A DNA stretch of 34,402 nucleotides. Origin: an uncultured bacterium (GTDB lineage: Bacteria; Cyanobacteriota; Vampirovibrionia; LMEP-6097). Positions 22,179 through 29,454 of the stretch are shown in pieces (the stretch's first letter is position 1; every line of letters begins with the position of its first letter). The notes under the pieces are model-generated. The model had not been told where the DNA came from. It saw nothing but the letters and a program-made list of their open reading frames with translations, and ran no database searches. The position numbers and the translations under genes are program-made. The stretch covers positions 1 through 34,402 of the forward strand of contig CAIYXB010000222.1 in assembly GCA_903930015.1 (NCBI GenBank), given 5' to 3'.

Positions 22179-22723
22179 TGTTATTATCTTGATGTATTAA
22201 TTTCAAGAACTGAATTTTTTGGATTATACCAAGCAAATGAGTCCGGATGGGTATTTGCCTCAAGAACCCATGGTAGAGATACGCAAAAAACACCTACTGA
22301 GTTAAATCTAATAAACCATGATGCAACTATTATGGCTCCAATTATCGAAAAAATGGCAAACCTAATATTATTCTTGGATTAGATCAAAGACCCACACTCA
22401 CAAATAAATTTAGACAAGGACCGCATATCGAAGCTAGTGGCGGGCTCAATATGGATGAAAAAAGTAGAGAAACAAACTCTAAAAATGCAGAAGCTGAAGA
22501 AGAATCTGGCCTTGAACCAGGAAATAAAATTAAAGGCTCAAAACTACAGGGAGTAGCATCCTCAGCTTGGCTTACAAATGAGACACAAGGGGTTTTTGCA
22601 AGATGGTTTAAGCTTCCAGAAACAGGTAAAGTAAATTTAAATAAAATAAAAGAGGAAACTATACTAAAGTCTTTTACAGTGGCGCTTGAAAATGCTGTCA
22701 ATTTCTTACATGAAAAAACCTAG
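22179..22723 (+). pseudogene. Frameshifted gene of unknown family
   Basis: Two frames join into one plausible protein. From 22179 frame one reads LDVLISRTEFFGLYQANESG, then WVFASRTHGRDTQKTPTEL and ATIMAPIIE, up to the A6 run at 22348-22353. With one extra A, the other frame continues KNGKPNIILGLDQRPTLTNK and IEASGGLNMDEKSRE, then GSKLQGVASSAWLTN and FARWFKLPETGK, ending FLHEKT at 22723. The second half alone is open as 22451-22723 from an ATG. No start codon is found at the 5' end because a TAA precedes directly, so the gene is both truncated and shifted, or misassembled. The family is not recognised. Glu/Gln-rich composition matches neighbouring coding DNA. Confidence 0.5.
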
Positions 22724-22726
22724 CAA

Positions 22727-22939
22727 GTGTTTAATGTTGGAGCAAACACTTTGGTTGCAGTTTTGAATACTATAGGGGTTTTAAAAATAAACCAAAAACT
22801 TGATCAACACAAGATCCAAGCTGAAGAACTATGGACTCTAGAAAATCATAAAAATACAAAAATCTTCAAAAATAAGGTTTTAAGAATATACTTCATCGTG
22901 ATGTTTGTCTTGCAACTGCAGCTTAATGCTTTAAAATAA
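22727..22939 (+). CDS. Small ORF of uncertain status
   Basis: A 70-codon frame starting with GTG just after the pseudogene's stop: FNVGANTLVAVLNTIGVLKI, a charged middle (HKIQAEELWTLENHKN) and a hydrophobic end (IYFIVMFVLQLQLN). It has no ribosome site and no recognisable family. It could be a further decayed piece of the upstream gene or a small membrane protein. Codon usage does not decide. Confidence 0.25.
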   Translation: MFNVGANTLVAVLNTIGVLKINQKLDQHKIQAEELWTLENHKNTKIFKNKVLRIYFIVMFVLQLQLNALK

Positions 22940-22943
22940 AACA

Positions 22944-23972
22944 ATGCCTGATTACCAAGCAATGCTTTTTTATGGACCTGAAGATCTTAGGTTTGAAAAG
23001 CTTGCACAAAAAGAACTTGCAAGAAATGAAGTTAGAGTAAAAATTGAAACGGCACTAACTGGTGGGACAGATATTAAAACATATTTTCGAGGTCATCCTA
23101 AAATCATCAAAGAATTACCATCAGCTTTTGGTTATGAATTTGCGGGAGAAATTATCGAAAGCAAAAATCCTAATTTTAAAATTGGTCAAAAAGTAATTGC
23201 CGCAAATACAGCACCATGCAACCAATGTTTTTTTTGCCGTAAAGACCAACAAGAACTTTGCATGAATTTAAAATTTTTAAATGGTTCTTTCGCCCAAGAA
23301 ATTATAATCCCGGTAGATATCACAAAAAACAATCTTCACAAATATCCAAAAAGCATGAGCGCACAAAGAGCAGCTTTTACTCAAACACTGGCAGTATGCA
23401 TGCTTGGCTTTGACAGAACACGAATTCAGGATAGAGATATTGTTTGTATATATGGCATTGGAGCAATAGGGCTTTGTTTTATCAAATTATGCAAAGCTCT
23501 TAGAGAGAACATAACTATTATTGCCATTGGCTCTTCAGAAAAGAAAAAAGAACTTGCAAGAAAAAGTGGTGCTGATTATGTTTTTGATTATAAAAAAGAT
23601 GACTTGAAAAAAGAAATTCAAAAAATCTCTGAATTTGGAGCTGATAAAATTATCGAAGCAACGGGAAAACCTGATGTATGGCAACAATGCATTGAACTTA
23701 TTCGCCCAGGAGGGCTAATTAATTATTTTGGCGGTTGCCCACATGATTCAAAAATCGAGATTTCAACTTATGATCTACATTACAAAGAAATCACTCTGAC
23801 TGGCAGCTTTCACCATAATCCCAAATATATTCAAAAAGCTCTCACCATACTACAAAGTGATTTAATAGATGTAGAGAGCATTATTACACACGAGATGCAA
23901 CTTAAAGATCTTCAAAAAGCTCTTATGCTGATGGTTTCGGGTGATGCGATTAAAGTGGCAATCCTACCTTAG
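22944..23972 (+). CDS. MDR dehydrogenase lacking two zinc ligands
   Basis: A 342-residue medium-chain dehydrogenase/reductase of the sorbitol/threonine dehydrogenase type. The GroES-like part comes first: structural-zinc cysteines C92, C95, C98 and C106 are intact (PCNQCFFCRKDQQELC). The NAD(P)-binding Rossmann part follows (CIYGIGAIGLCFIKL near 160), then KSGADYVFDY and GGLINYFGGC. The catalytic zinc site is altered. Where relatives have a Cys before GTD, this protein has G40 (TGGTDIKTYFRGHP), and the GHE motif is GYE (Y64, E65). Catalysis may therefore be zinc-free, as in quinone reductases, or use other ligands. The substrate is unknown. A TAAAAT box ends 6 nt before the ATG, without a ribosome site. 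Confidence 0.82.
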   Translation: MPDYQAMLFYGPEDLRFEKLAQKELARNEVRVKIETALTGGTDIKTYFRGHPKIIKELPSAFGYEFAGEIIESKNPNFKIGQKVIAANTAPCNQCFFCRKDQQELCMNLKFLNGSFAQEIIIPVDITKNNLHKYPKSMSAQRAAFTQTLAVCMLGFDRTRIQDRDIVCIYGIGAIGLCFIKLCKALRENITIIAIGSSEKKKELARKSGADYVFDYKKDDLKKEIQKISEFGADKIIEATGKPDVWQQCIELIRPGGLINYFGGCPHDSKIEISTYDLHYKEITLTGSFHHNPKYIQKALTILQSDLIDVESIITHEMQLKDLQKALMLMVSGDAIKVAILP

Positions 23973-24079
23973 CAATAATGATAAAAGCTTTTGATGATGG
24001 TAGATCCATTACTTATTTCAAACCGTCATTACTGTAAAGGTCATAATTCGTTAGCATCTACTCAATAATGAATTTCTCA

Positions 24080-24292
24080 CTTTATCTCAATTATTTCAAG
24101 CTGGTCATTCCAATGGGTTCAAACTTCCTTACTCAAAGGAAAATTCTATGATTGTCTCACAAACGCGTCCGCTAGGAATTGTACTTTAAGCACACAAATG
24201 ATTTTAGACTGGTTCGCCAATCATGAATTTTTTCTTTGCTTCAGTCGTTTTCACCTCATTTCCATTTTAAGCTTGAAATAATTGAGATAAAG
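24080..24292. repeat. 213-bp element with perfect 23-bp inverted ends
   Basis: The 23 bases at 24080-24102 (starting CTTTATCTCAATTATTTC) recur as an exact inverted copy at 24270-24292, with 167 bp between. The interior has no open frame and no strong gene signal. No clear target-site duplication is seen beside the ends. It could be a MITE-like insertion or a long-arm cruciform/RNA hairpin. It occupies most of the 407-bp gene-free stretch 23973-24379, where I see nothing else. Confidence 0.7.
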
Positions 24293-24379
24293 CTATTAGT
24301 GTTAATTGAGACTACTTATACTGTCAAAGAATTACATAACCCCTACAACGATGACGCCTAAATTCAAAATATGCAGCAA

Positions 24380-25051
24380 TCAAGCATCCAAACGAAACTT
24401 ACCATCATCACCAGCAATATCGATATTGCCTCGTGCTTTCCACTCTACAAGCTTAATTGCAAGTTCATCACGTTTTGCCTTACGAGATGTAATATCATTT
24501 TCAATTTGTACAATCTCAGCTTCGATATCTTCAATCTCAGATTTTTTAATTCTTGGCTGATCCAATTTTTTGGTTAACTCATCAAGCCTAATTAAAGACA
24601 AATCATCTTGCCAATCTAGTTCCTTAATTTGTTTATGAATTTTTCGATCTAACTTTTCTCTATTATTAGGTAAATTGCTCAGGTTTTCATTGAAGTCTGC
24701 AACTTTTATTTGACCGATAGCAACCATTAAAAGAATTTCTTCTTTAGTTCTAGCAAAGCCTGGCACTAATTTACGGCAATCTTTTACATAATGATCTAAG
24801 TCAAAAAGAATTTTCTTTACTGTTACATTTTTGTAAGTTTTTAATTCCTTTTTAAACAGAGCGAGATGATCCTTCCATCCACTAGGATCTAAAGATCTCC
24901 AAAATTCTTGTAATTCAGGAACTGGTTTTTGATTAGTCCCCTTATCAAAACTAATTATTGCTGTTTTAATAGCAGCTTTTGCCATTAAAAGTTCCATCTC
25001 AGCCTTAAGCTCAGCAGGAGTTTTCTTTTCTTTCGGATTTTTATCCGTCAT
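24380..25051 (-). CDS. Unknown hydrophilic coiled-coil protein
   Basis: A 223-residue cytoplasmic-type protein with a Lys/Glu-rich start (MTDKNPKEKKTPAELKAEME), a helical middle containing LQEFWRSLDPSGWKDHLALF and KKILFDLDHYVKDCRKLVPG, and a coiled-coil stretch (about residues 140-200, IKKSEIEDIEAEIVQIEND). It ends GNIDIAGDDGKFRLDA. I do not recognise a family. It is the last of four minus-strand hypotheticals before the chaperonin, but MITE A separates it from the next. A TATTAT box ends 9 nt before the ATG and no ribosome site is seen, so it may have its own leaderless transcript. Confidence 0.65.
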   Translation of the reverse strand: MTDKNPKEKKTPAELKAEMELLMAKAAIKTAIISFDKGTNQKPVPELQEFWRSLDPSGWKDHLALFKKELKTYKNVTVKKILFDLDHYVKDCRKLVPGFARTKEEILLMVAIGQIKVADFNENLSNLPNNREKLDRKIHKQIKELDWQDDLSLIRLDELTKKLDQPRIKKSEIEDIEAEIVQIENDITSRKAKRDELAIKLVEWKARGNIDIAGDDGKFRLDA

Positions 25052-25097
25052 GCAATATCAATAATACAATAGACTTCTGCTAAAACAAAACTTGACT

Positions 25098-25223
25098 TAG
25101 CTGCTGTTAACAAAGTTCGAGAACAAGGCTTTCGAGCAGCGAAAAGGCTGAGTTTACTGGTGGTAAATGATGACTTTGAGCTGCGAGAGTAACGCAGTTA
25201 TCGGGCTTTGTCAACAGCAGCTA
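25098..25223. mobile_element. MITE-like element A
   Basis: The ends TAGCTGCTGTTAACAAAG (25098-25115) and CTTTGTCAACAGCAGCTA (25206-25223) are inverted copies with one mismatch, and a TA flanks the GC-starting repeat on each side. The core (about 25121-25204) matches the core of element B at 26636-26758, including the hairpin TTTAC-TGGTG-GTAAA at 25153-25167. It has no coding frame. The inverted ends differ completely from those of B. Its right edge provides the stop codon of the 332-residue protein. Confidence 0.65.
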
Positions 25224-26219
25224 GGCAACTTTTAAAGGAACATCCCAAGGAGCTTTAATTACACCAAAATCAATTGAACTAACAAATTCTATCGCTAGCT
25301 CTGTTGGTAATTTTTTTGGTGCCGCTGATGGGCTTGGTGGAATTATTCTTGATTGGTTTTTTTCTAAATTTCTCACTGCTAGCAAATCTGCCCTTTCACC
25401 CGCTGAATTTGCGATCGAAGTTGATAATGTATTTTGAATTGACTCAACTTCATTTGGATTATTTATTGAGACCATTGACCTCATTAAATTAATATTTTCC
25501 CCACCTGTAGCAAGTAATTCTGACGTTGATAAACTATCACCTTTAATAGTTGCATGAAAATCATGAATTAATTCTTTAGTAGAGTCAAGCAATGGACCCT
25601 TCGCTTGTTCACGCTGAATAAAGGCAACAAATTTTTTACCTCTATCGCCTCCTAGCGTAAAGATTTTCTCAAGCATCGCGTCAAGTGGGTCTTTAGTTTT
25701 CTTATTAGATTTTTTCTGTGCTTCTGGGTCTTGGCTTTGAACTGCTTGCGCTGCTATTTGGTGATTTTGCTGCGCTTCAGGCTTGTCGACAGCAGGCTTT
25801 CTTAAATTCAAGACTGATGATTCTTGATTATTAATTTTTTGAGCAAACTCAGTAGCTCTTTGTTTTAAGTCTTCATCTTTTTTTACTTTACTTGCAAGCT
25901 CACTAATAGAATTTGCTCTTTCGGTCACATCCCCAGAAACTATTCTTTGCTGAAAAGAATCTGTCTTTTGTCTTGCTTCAGAAATACTTGATCTAATATC
26001 TTTTACCGTCTCAGTGTGCTTTTGCTCTGCAAGCTCAACTTGTTTTTCAGTTAACTGTTTTGGAGCGACTGTATTAGCAGGGTTTGGTGAAACTGGCTTA
26101 GTTACAGTAGTTGAAGTTTTTGCAATAGCAGCACCCTGCTGCTGCGCTTGTTGAGCAGCTGACTTTTGTGGGATATGAGGGGCTTGAAAAGACCCAGCTT
26201 GATTACCAATACCAGACAT
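25221..26219 (-). CDS. Unknown Gln/Ala-rich protein
   Basis: A 332-residue hydrophilic protein without signal peptide or membrane helix. The N-terminal 60 residues are low in complexity (SAAQQAQQQGAAIAKTSTTV, PVSPNPANTVAP) and look disordered. A helical, charged region follows (LTEKQVELAEQKHTETVKDI and onward to about 135). A better-ordered part spans about 175-300 (DPLDAMLEKIFTLGGDRGKK, ELIHDFHATIKGDSLSTSEL). This Ala/Gln/Ser-rich start without a signal peptide resembles many secreted effector or type III-exported proteins, but nothing here proves export. The stop codon TAG lies within the end of MITE A, so the natural C-terminus may have been longer. A TACAAT box ends 9 nt before the ATG. 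Confidence 0.6.
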   Translation of the reverse strand: MSGIGNQAGSFQAPHIPQKSAAQQAQQQGAAIAKTSTTVTKPVSPNPANTVAPKQLTEKQVELAEQKHTETVKDIRSSISEARQKTDSFQQRIVSGDVTERANSISELASKVKKDEDLKQRATEFAQKINNQESSVLNLRKPAVDKPEAQQNHQIAAQAVQSQDPEAQKKSNKKTKDPLDAMLEKIFTLGGDRGKKFVAFIQREQAKGPLLDSTKELIHDFHATIKGDSLSTSELLATGGENINLMRSMVSINNPNEVESIQNTLSTSIANSAGERADLLAVRNLEKNQSRIIPPSPSAAPKKLPTELAIEFVSSIDFGVIKAPWDVPLKVA

Positions 26220-26273
26220 TACAGATACATTGTAAAAAAAACACGTTAAAATTTGGTTATGAATTTGAAGAGA

Positions 26274-26525
26274 TTATGCTTCCGCAATTGAATTTTTTTG
26301 AGAGAACTGCGAGAAATCATACTTAATAGAGCTATTGCCTTTAGTACCAGAGCTTGTAAGAGATTCTTTAGCATCCCTTACTAAATCAGAGACTCTTTCT
26401 CTATTAGAATCCTGGTTACGAGATTCTTTAAGAGTATCTTTAAAAGATTTATCTGCATCAAAAATCGAGCTTGTGAAACCAGCTTGACTTTGTAAAAAAG
26501 CATTTGGATTAATTAAATCTGACAA
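26274..26525 (-). CDS. Small Ser-rich hypothetical protein
   Basis: An 83-residue hydrophilic protein starting at TTG behind a good AGGA ribosome site (8-nt spacing). It begins SDLINPNAFLQSQAGFTSSI and continues with a charged stretch (FKDTLKESRNQDSNRERVSD), then KYDFSQFSQKNSIAEA. It is Ser/Asp/Asn-rich, has no membrane segment and is not recognised. Its style resembles the neighbouring 186- and 332-residue proteins, so it may be part of the same system. The next gene downstream starts 54 nt further on. Confidence 0.5.
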   Translation of the reverse strand: MSDLINPNAFLQSQAGFTSSIFDADKSFKDTLKESRNQDSNRERVSDLVRDAKESLTSSGTKGNSSIKYDFSQFSQKNSIAEA

Positions 26526-26635
26526 ATTAAAATTCCTATTTGGGGATTACTCTTTGGTATAGCATTTCAAATTTAAATATTAGTTAAATGACTCTTCGTC
26601 TAAAAAAAGGTTTTGAAAAGAAGAAATTATAAACA

Positions 26636-26758
26636 CAGGACTTACGCGTTTGGCTTAGTACAAGGCATATTTGAGGCAAAAAAGCGCAGTTTACTGGTTG
26701 TAAATGAGCATTTTGAGCCGAGAATTAACGCAGTAATAAGTCAAACGCGTAAGTCCTG
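26636..26758. mobile_element. MITE-like element B
   Basis: The inverted ends CAGGACTTACGCGTTTG and CAAACGCGTAAGTCCTG are perfect over 17 bp and extend to 22 with one mismatch. The 5-bp sequence AAACA lies directly on both sides (26631-26635, 26759-26763), as a target-site duplication would. The core (about 26658-26740) aligns with that of element A, including the hairpin TTTAC-TGGTT-GTAAA at 26690-26704. There is no coding frame. Confidence 0.75.
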
Positions 26759-26761
26759 AAA

Positions 26762-26798
26762 CAAAAAAAAGACACTTCTAATATTAGAAGTGTCTTTT
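26762..26798 (-). terminator. Strong terminator of the 186-residue gene
   Basis: AAAAGACACTTCTA (26767-26780) and TAGAAGTGTCTTTT (26785-26798) pair perfectly over 14 bp with loop ATAT. On the minus strand the stem runs into eight T. It follows the stop at 26829 by about 30 nt. Confidence 0.88.
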
Positions 26799-26828
26799 AG
26801 GGAGGGAGGGAGAATTTACAAAAGAGAA

Positions 26829-27389
26829 TTAAGATCCGGTCGCAGCTGCACCAGCGCCTTTAATTGATTCTTCATCTTTTTTAGATTTTGCACCTGGATC
26901 AATTGCTTGATCCTTAGCTGGACTAGGTATTGCGGTAAAAGCTACTTTATCTGTAGTAACTTTACTTCCTATATCTCTACTTTCATTTAAGAAAAGTAAG
27001 TCTTCATTTGGTTCGACTTTAGCATCGAATTTAAACTTAGATTCTTTCGGCAGTTTAGCTTTTTCCTCAGATTCTTTCTCTAGTTTAGCTTCTTGCTTTT
27101 CTTGTTCTTTTTGAATATCATGTTGTTCTTTTTCAATTTCCTTAAAAGCTTCAACATTTTCTTTAATTTCAGCAGAACTTGCGTCTGCTCTATGTCCTGC
27201 TGCTTCAGCTTGATATCCTTTAGCTTCGTTTTGCAATGAAAGAATTTTACTTCTTAGGCTATTCTGCTTAGAACCATCCTCTTCACCAAGAGAATCTAAT
27301 TCTCTATTGATAGTAGAAGCTTTTATATTAGCTTGGTTTGCATTGTTGGTTGCAGTTTGAGCGAGTTGATTATGAGTTGTACTTTCCAT
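26829..27389 (-). CDS. Unknown Glu/Lys-rich coiled-coil protein
   Basis: A 186-residue, very hydrophilic protein. Residues about 15-75 are helical with Ala/Gln/Asn patterns (TINRELDSLGEEDGSKQNSL). About 75-115 is an almost continuous charged coiled coil (FKEIEKEQHDIQKEQEKQEA). The rest is probably disordered, with a Gly/Ala end (KGAGAAATGS). No family is recognised. An AGAGGA ribosome site precedes the ATG. Further upstream is an extended -10 box (TGCTATACA, 27419-27427) behind tandem 11-bp repeats that look like a Pho box. A strong terminator follows, so this is a single-gene transcript. It faces the chaperonin gene across a 99-bp divergent promoter region. Confidence 0.65.
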   Translation of the reverse strand: MESTTHNQLAQTATNNANQANIKASTINRELDSLGEEDGSKQNSLRSKILSLQNEAKGYQAEAAGHRADASSAEIKENVEAFKEIEKEQHDIQKEQEKQEAKLEKESEEKAKLPKESKFKFDAKVEPNEDLLFLNESRDIGSKVTTDKVAFTAIPSPAKDQAIDPGAKSKKDEESIKGAGAAATGS

Positions 27390-27418
27390 GATTTTATAGT
27401 CCTCTGTTACGTGATTTT

Positions 27419-27462
27419 TGTATAGCAGTTTCAGTTTAAGGTGAAGTTAAGGTGAATTAAAG
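27419..27462 (-). promoter_or_regulatory. Tandem 11-bp repeats, Pho-box-like, with -10 box
   Basis: On the minus strand three 11-bp units follow one another: CTTTAATTCAC, CTTAACTTCAC and CTTAAACTGAA (27462 down to 27430). Five bases later comes the -10 box TATACA (27424-27419) with an extended TG. Cyanobacterial Pho boxes are tandem 8-bp CTTAACCT-like units with 3-bp spacers at the same 11-bp period. The middle unit fits that pattern fully and the others partly. Binding by a PhoB-like regulator is inferred. The chaperonin promoter on the other strand is 13 bp away. Confidence 0.4.
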
Positions 27463-27471
27463 TCACAGAAT

Positions 27472-27480
27472 TGCTAGAAT
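27472..27480 (+). promoter_or_regulatory. Extended -10 box of the chaperonin gene
   Basis: TGCTAGAAT (27472-27480) is an extended -10 promoter element that ends 8 nt before the ATG at 27489. No ribosome site lies between them, so the mRNA would be leaderless. The box includes the TTG at 27471, which therefore should not be the start codon. Confidence 0.5.
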
Positions 27481-27488
27481 TATTGAAT

Positions 27489-28919
27489 ATGCAGGCAAGT
27501 TCTAAGCATTCTATAACTCTTGATAAGAATTATGAAGCAATTCAGTCAGTAACGGCCATCGTTGCTGATACACTCGGACCTGACGGTCTCAATGTGATGC
27601 TTGTTGACGAATTTGGTAGCTCATTTTGTACAAATGATGGTGTTGCCATTTTAAGTAATTTACAAATAAAAAATCCGATCGCAAAATATGCAAAAGATGC
27701 TGCCCTTGCTCAAGAAGAAAGAGTAGGAGATGGAACTACCAGTGTTTGCGTAATGCTTGAAGCAATTTTAAAAAAATGCATTGAAAAATTAAAGACCGAA
27801 GATATTGGCGCAATTAAACTCTCTAAAGAAATTCAAATCGCCAAAGAAATAATCAAAACCATAATCAAAAAAAATTCAAAGAAAATCGAAGACATTGAAG
27901 ATTCCCATCTATTTTTTGCAAGTCGTATTGCTTCAAGGAACGATGAAGAATTAAGTAAAGTAGTTTCAGAACTATACAGAAAAAGCTTTAAAAATTACGT
28001 GGGTGAATTTTTTGATTTGAGTAATCATATTTACGGTTATAAGAATCAAGAAGAGAGAGTAGTAGAAGGCCTGCTATTGAAGAAAAAAGCACATCTCAAT
28101 TCAAAAACCCGAATCAATAATGGAAGTCTACTCATGATCAAAGGTTCATTTGAACCACAACCTATCTCAAGTGAAGCTGCAAACACTGATGAAGGGGTAA
28201 GGAAATTTTCTAATAACGTACAAGAAATACTCGAAGTATGTAAAAAAATCAAAAAGAAAAACATAGAAGCTGTTTTTTGTTCAGGATCAATATTCCAACA
28301 AGCAGAAGAATTACTTGTCAAAGAAGGAGTTTTTGTAATCTCTCATCTCAGTGAAAGTCAATTCAACAATATTCAAAAACTCAGCAAAGCTAAAGTCGTG
28401 ACAAGATCTGAATTATTTGAACAAGATCAAAATTTCTTTCTTGAGAAGATTGGTGAATTTAAATCAATAACATGGGATGAAGGACTAAAAGCCTTTTTAA
28501 TATCAGGTCCAAGATTTAATTTTAATAGTTTAATTTTAAGTCAAAATACAAAAACACTCTTAGAAGAAAGAGTCCGAGTTGCTGAGGATTCAGCAAAAGT
28601 TTTTTATGCAACTTTTAAAGAAGGTTACTCTGAAGGTGGAGGTGTTACCGAGATCATAGCCTTGAAAGAATTTCGAGAATCATATCCTAACAGCCCTATC
28701 TTGGATATACTTGAAGCTGCTCTTACAAGTATTTTTAGACAAATAAAAATCAATTCTGATTATCGTGAAGAGTTTTTAGAGCTGAGACAAAAATACAAAG
28801 AAGCTCAGGTAGTAGATTCTACTCGAGTAAAAACATCTATTGTGGATATTTCTTTTGATCTGTGCTCACAAATTATTAAAGTTAAAAGTGTTGTTTTAGC
28901 AAATAATTGCTCAGATTAA
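27489..28919 (+). CDS. Thermosome-like (group II/III) chaperonin
   Basis: A 476-residue chaperonin clearly nearer to archaeal thermosome/CCT than to GroEL. ATP-site motifs are present: DTLGPDGLNVMLVDEFG (about 28-43), TNDGVAIL (48-55) and VGDGTTSV (79-86). The catalytic Asp is kept in RVAEDSAKVF, and EGGGVTEII and TRVKTSIVDISFDL close the equatorial domain. The apical part (VVEGLLLKKKAHLN, IEAVFCSGSIFQQAEELLVK, EGVFVISHL) aligns with thermosomes, including a slightly shortened helical protrusion, so it should have a built-in lid and need no GroES. It is about 60 residues shorter than usual. Bacterial members are known as group III chaperonins. Single gene, flanked by divergent and converging hypotheticals. 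The TTG at 27471 lies in the promoter box. Confidence 0.88.
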   Translation: MQASSKHSITLDKNYEAIQSVTAIVADTLGPDGLNVMLVDEFGSSFCTNDGVAILSNLQIKNPIAKYAKDAALAQEERVGDGTTSVCVMLEAILKKCIEKLKTEDIGAIKLSKEIQIAKEIIKTIIKKNSKKIEDIEDSHLFFASRIASRNDEELSKVVSELYRKSFKNYVGEFFDLSNHIYGYKNQEERVVEGLLLKKKAHLNSKTRINNGSLLMIKGSFEPQPISSEAANTDEGVRKFSNNVQEILEVCKKIKKKNIEAVFCSGSIFQQAEELLVKEGVFVISHLSESQFNNIQKLSKAKVVTRSELFEQDQNFFLEKIGEFKSITWDEGLKAFLISGPRFNFNSLILSQNTKTLLEERVRVAEDSAKVFYATFKEGYSEGGGVTEIIALKEFRESYPNSPILDILEAALTSIFRQIKINSDYREEFLELRQKYKEAQVVDSTRVKTSIVDISFDLCSQIIKVKSVVLANNCSD

Positions 28920-29336
28920 GACTTGCTGAATTTTAATCAACTTTCCCGCATCCTCAGGAGATTTAAGTTTAATTTGGTTATATAACTCACCATTACCTAG
29001 AGAAATATCTAATTGCTGCTTTCCCAACATACCTATTCTAAAAAGTTTTCCCAGATATCCACATTGAGTGGAACCATCAGGATTGATAATTTCTACGCTT
29101 ACTCTTTTACCTACTAAGGTGCCATACTTTTGATCTGTGACTCTTTCATAAAGAGCACGCAAACTATCCCCATTATCATCAGCATTAACTTCGCCCATGT
29201 ATGTGACCACATCTTTTGAAGAAGGCTCATGAAGCTCAACAATTGAGGTTGAAACAGTACTAAGCTTCTCTTCGGAAGCTCTAATAGGCTTTTGAGCTTC
29301 CCATCTCTTACTACTAGCATCAACACCATTAACCAA
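28911..29336 (-). CDS. Unknown protein converging on the chaperonin gene
   Basis: A 141-residue protein I do not recognise. The N-terminal third is polar (ASSKRWEAQKPIRASEEKLS). The rest looks beta-rich and folded: DVVTYMGEVNADDNGDSLRA, LVGKRVSVEIINPDGSTQCG, LFRIGMLGKQQLDISLGNGE. The start is uncertain. The listed TTG at 29336 has no ribosome site; the frame stays open for about 15 more codons upstream, where AGGGGA occurs, but without ATG, GTG or TTG at a good distance. Its 3' end overlaps the chaperonin gene by 9 bp tail to tail. The composition fits the other minus-strand hypotheticals of this region. Confidence 0.6.
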   Translation of the reverse strand: MVNGVDASSKRWEAQKPIRASEEKLSTVSTSIVELHEPSSKDVVTYMGEVNADDNGDSLRALYERVTDQKYGTLVGKRVSVEIINPDGSTQCGYLGKLFRIGMLGKQQLDISLGNGELYNQIKLKSPEDAGKLIKIQQVLI

Positions 29337-29445
29337 TCTACATTCAAATCTTTGAAAACTATTTCCCCTAATAATAACTATAGCATATTATCTTTATCTT
29401 GAAAAAGAAGAAAGCCTTATACTAAGATCAGCTTTAGCCCAAAAT

Positions 29446-29454
29446 TGCTAAAAT
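29446..29454 (+). promoter_or_regulatory. Extended -10 box of the leuC operon
   Basis: TGCTAAAAT (29446-29454) is an extended -10 element, ending 10 nt before the leuC ATG. No ribosome site is present, so the operon mRNA is probably leaderless or nearly so. Confidence 0.45.

Noticed and set aside
27471-27488. TTG at 27471 as start of the chaperonin
   Set aside because: It lies within the extended -10 box TGCTAGAAT; the ATG at 27489 sits 8 nt downstream and matches the family's N-terminus.
29114-29347. 77-codon frame starting with ATG at 29347
   Set aside because: It overlaps the more protein-like 141-residue frame, has a Met/Leu/Val-rich shadow composition, and the nearby AGGGGA is about 20 nt away.
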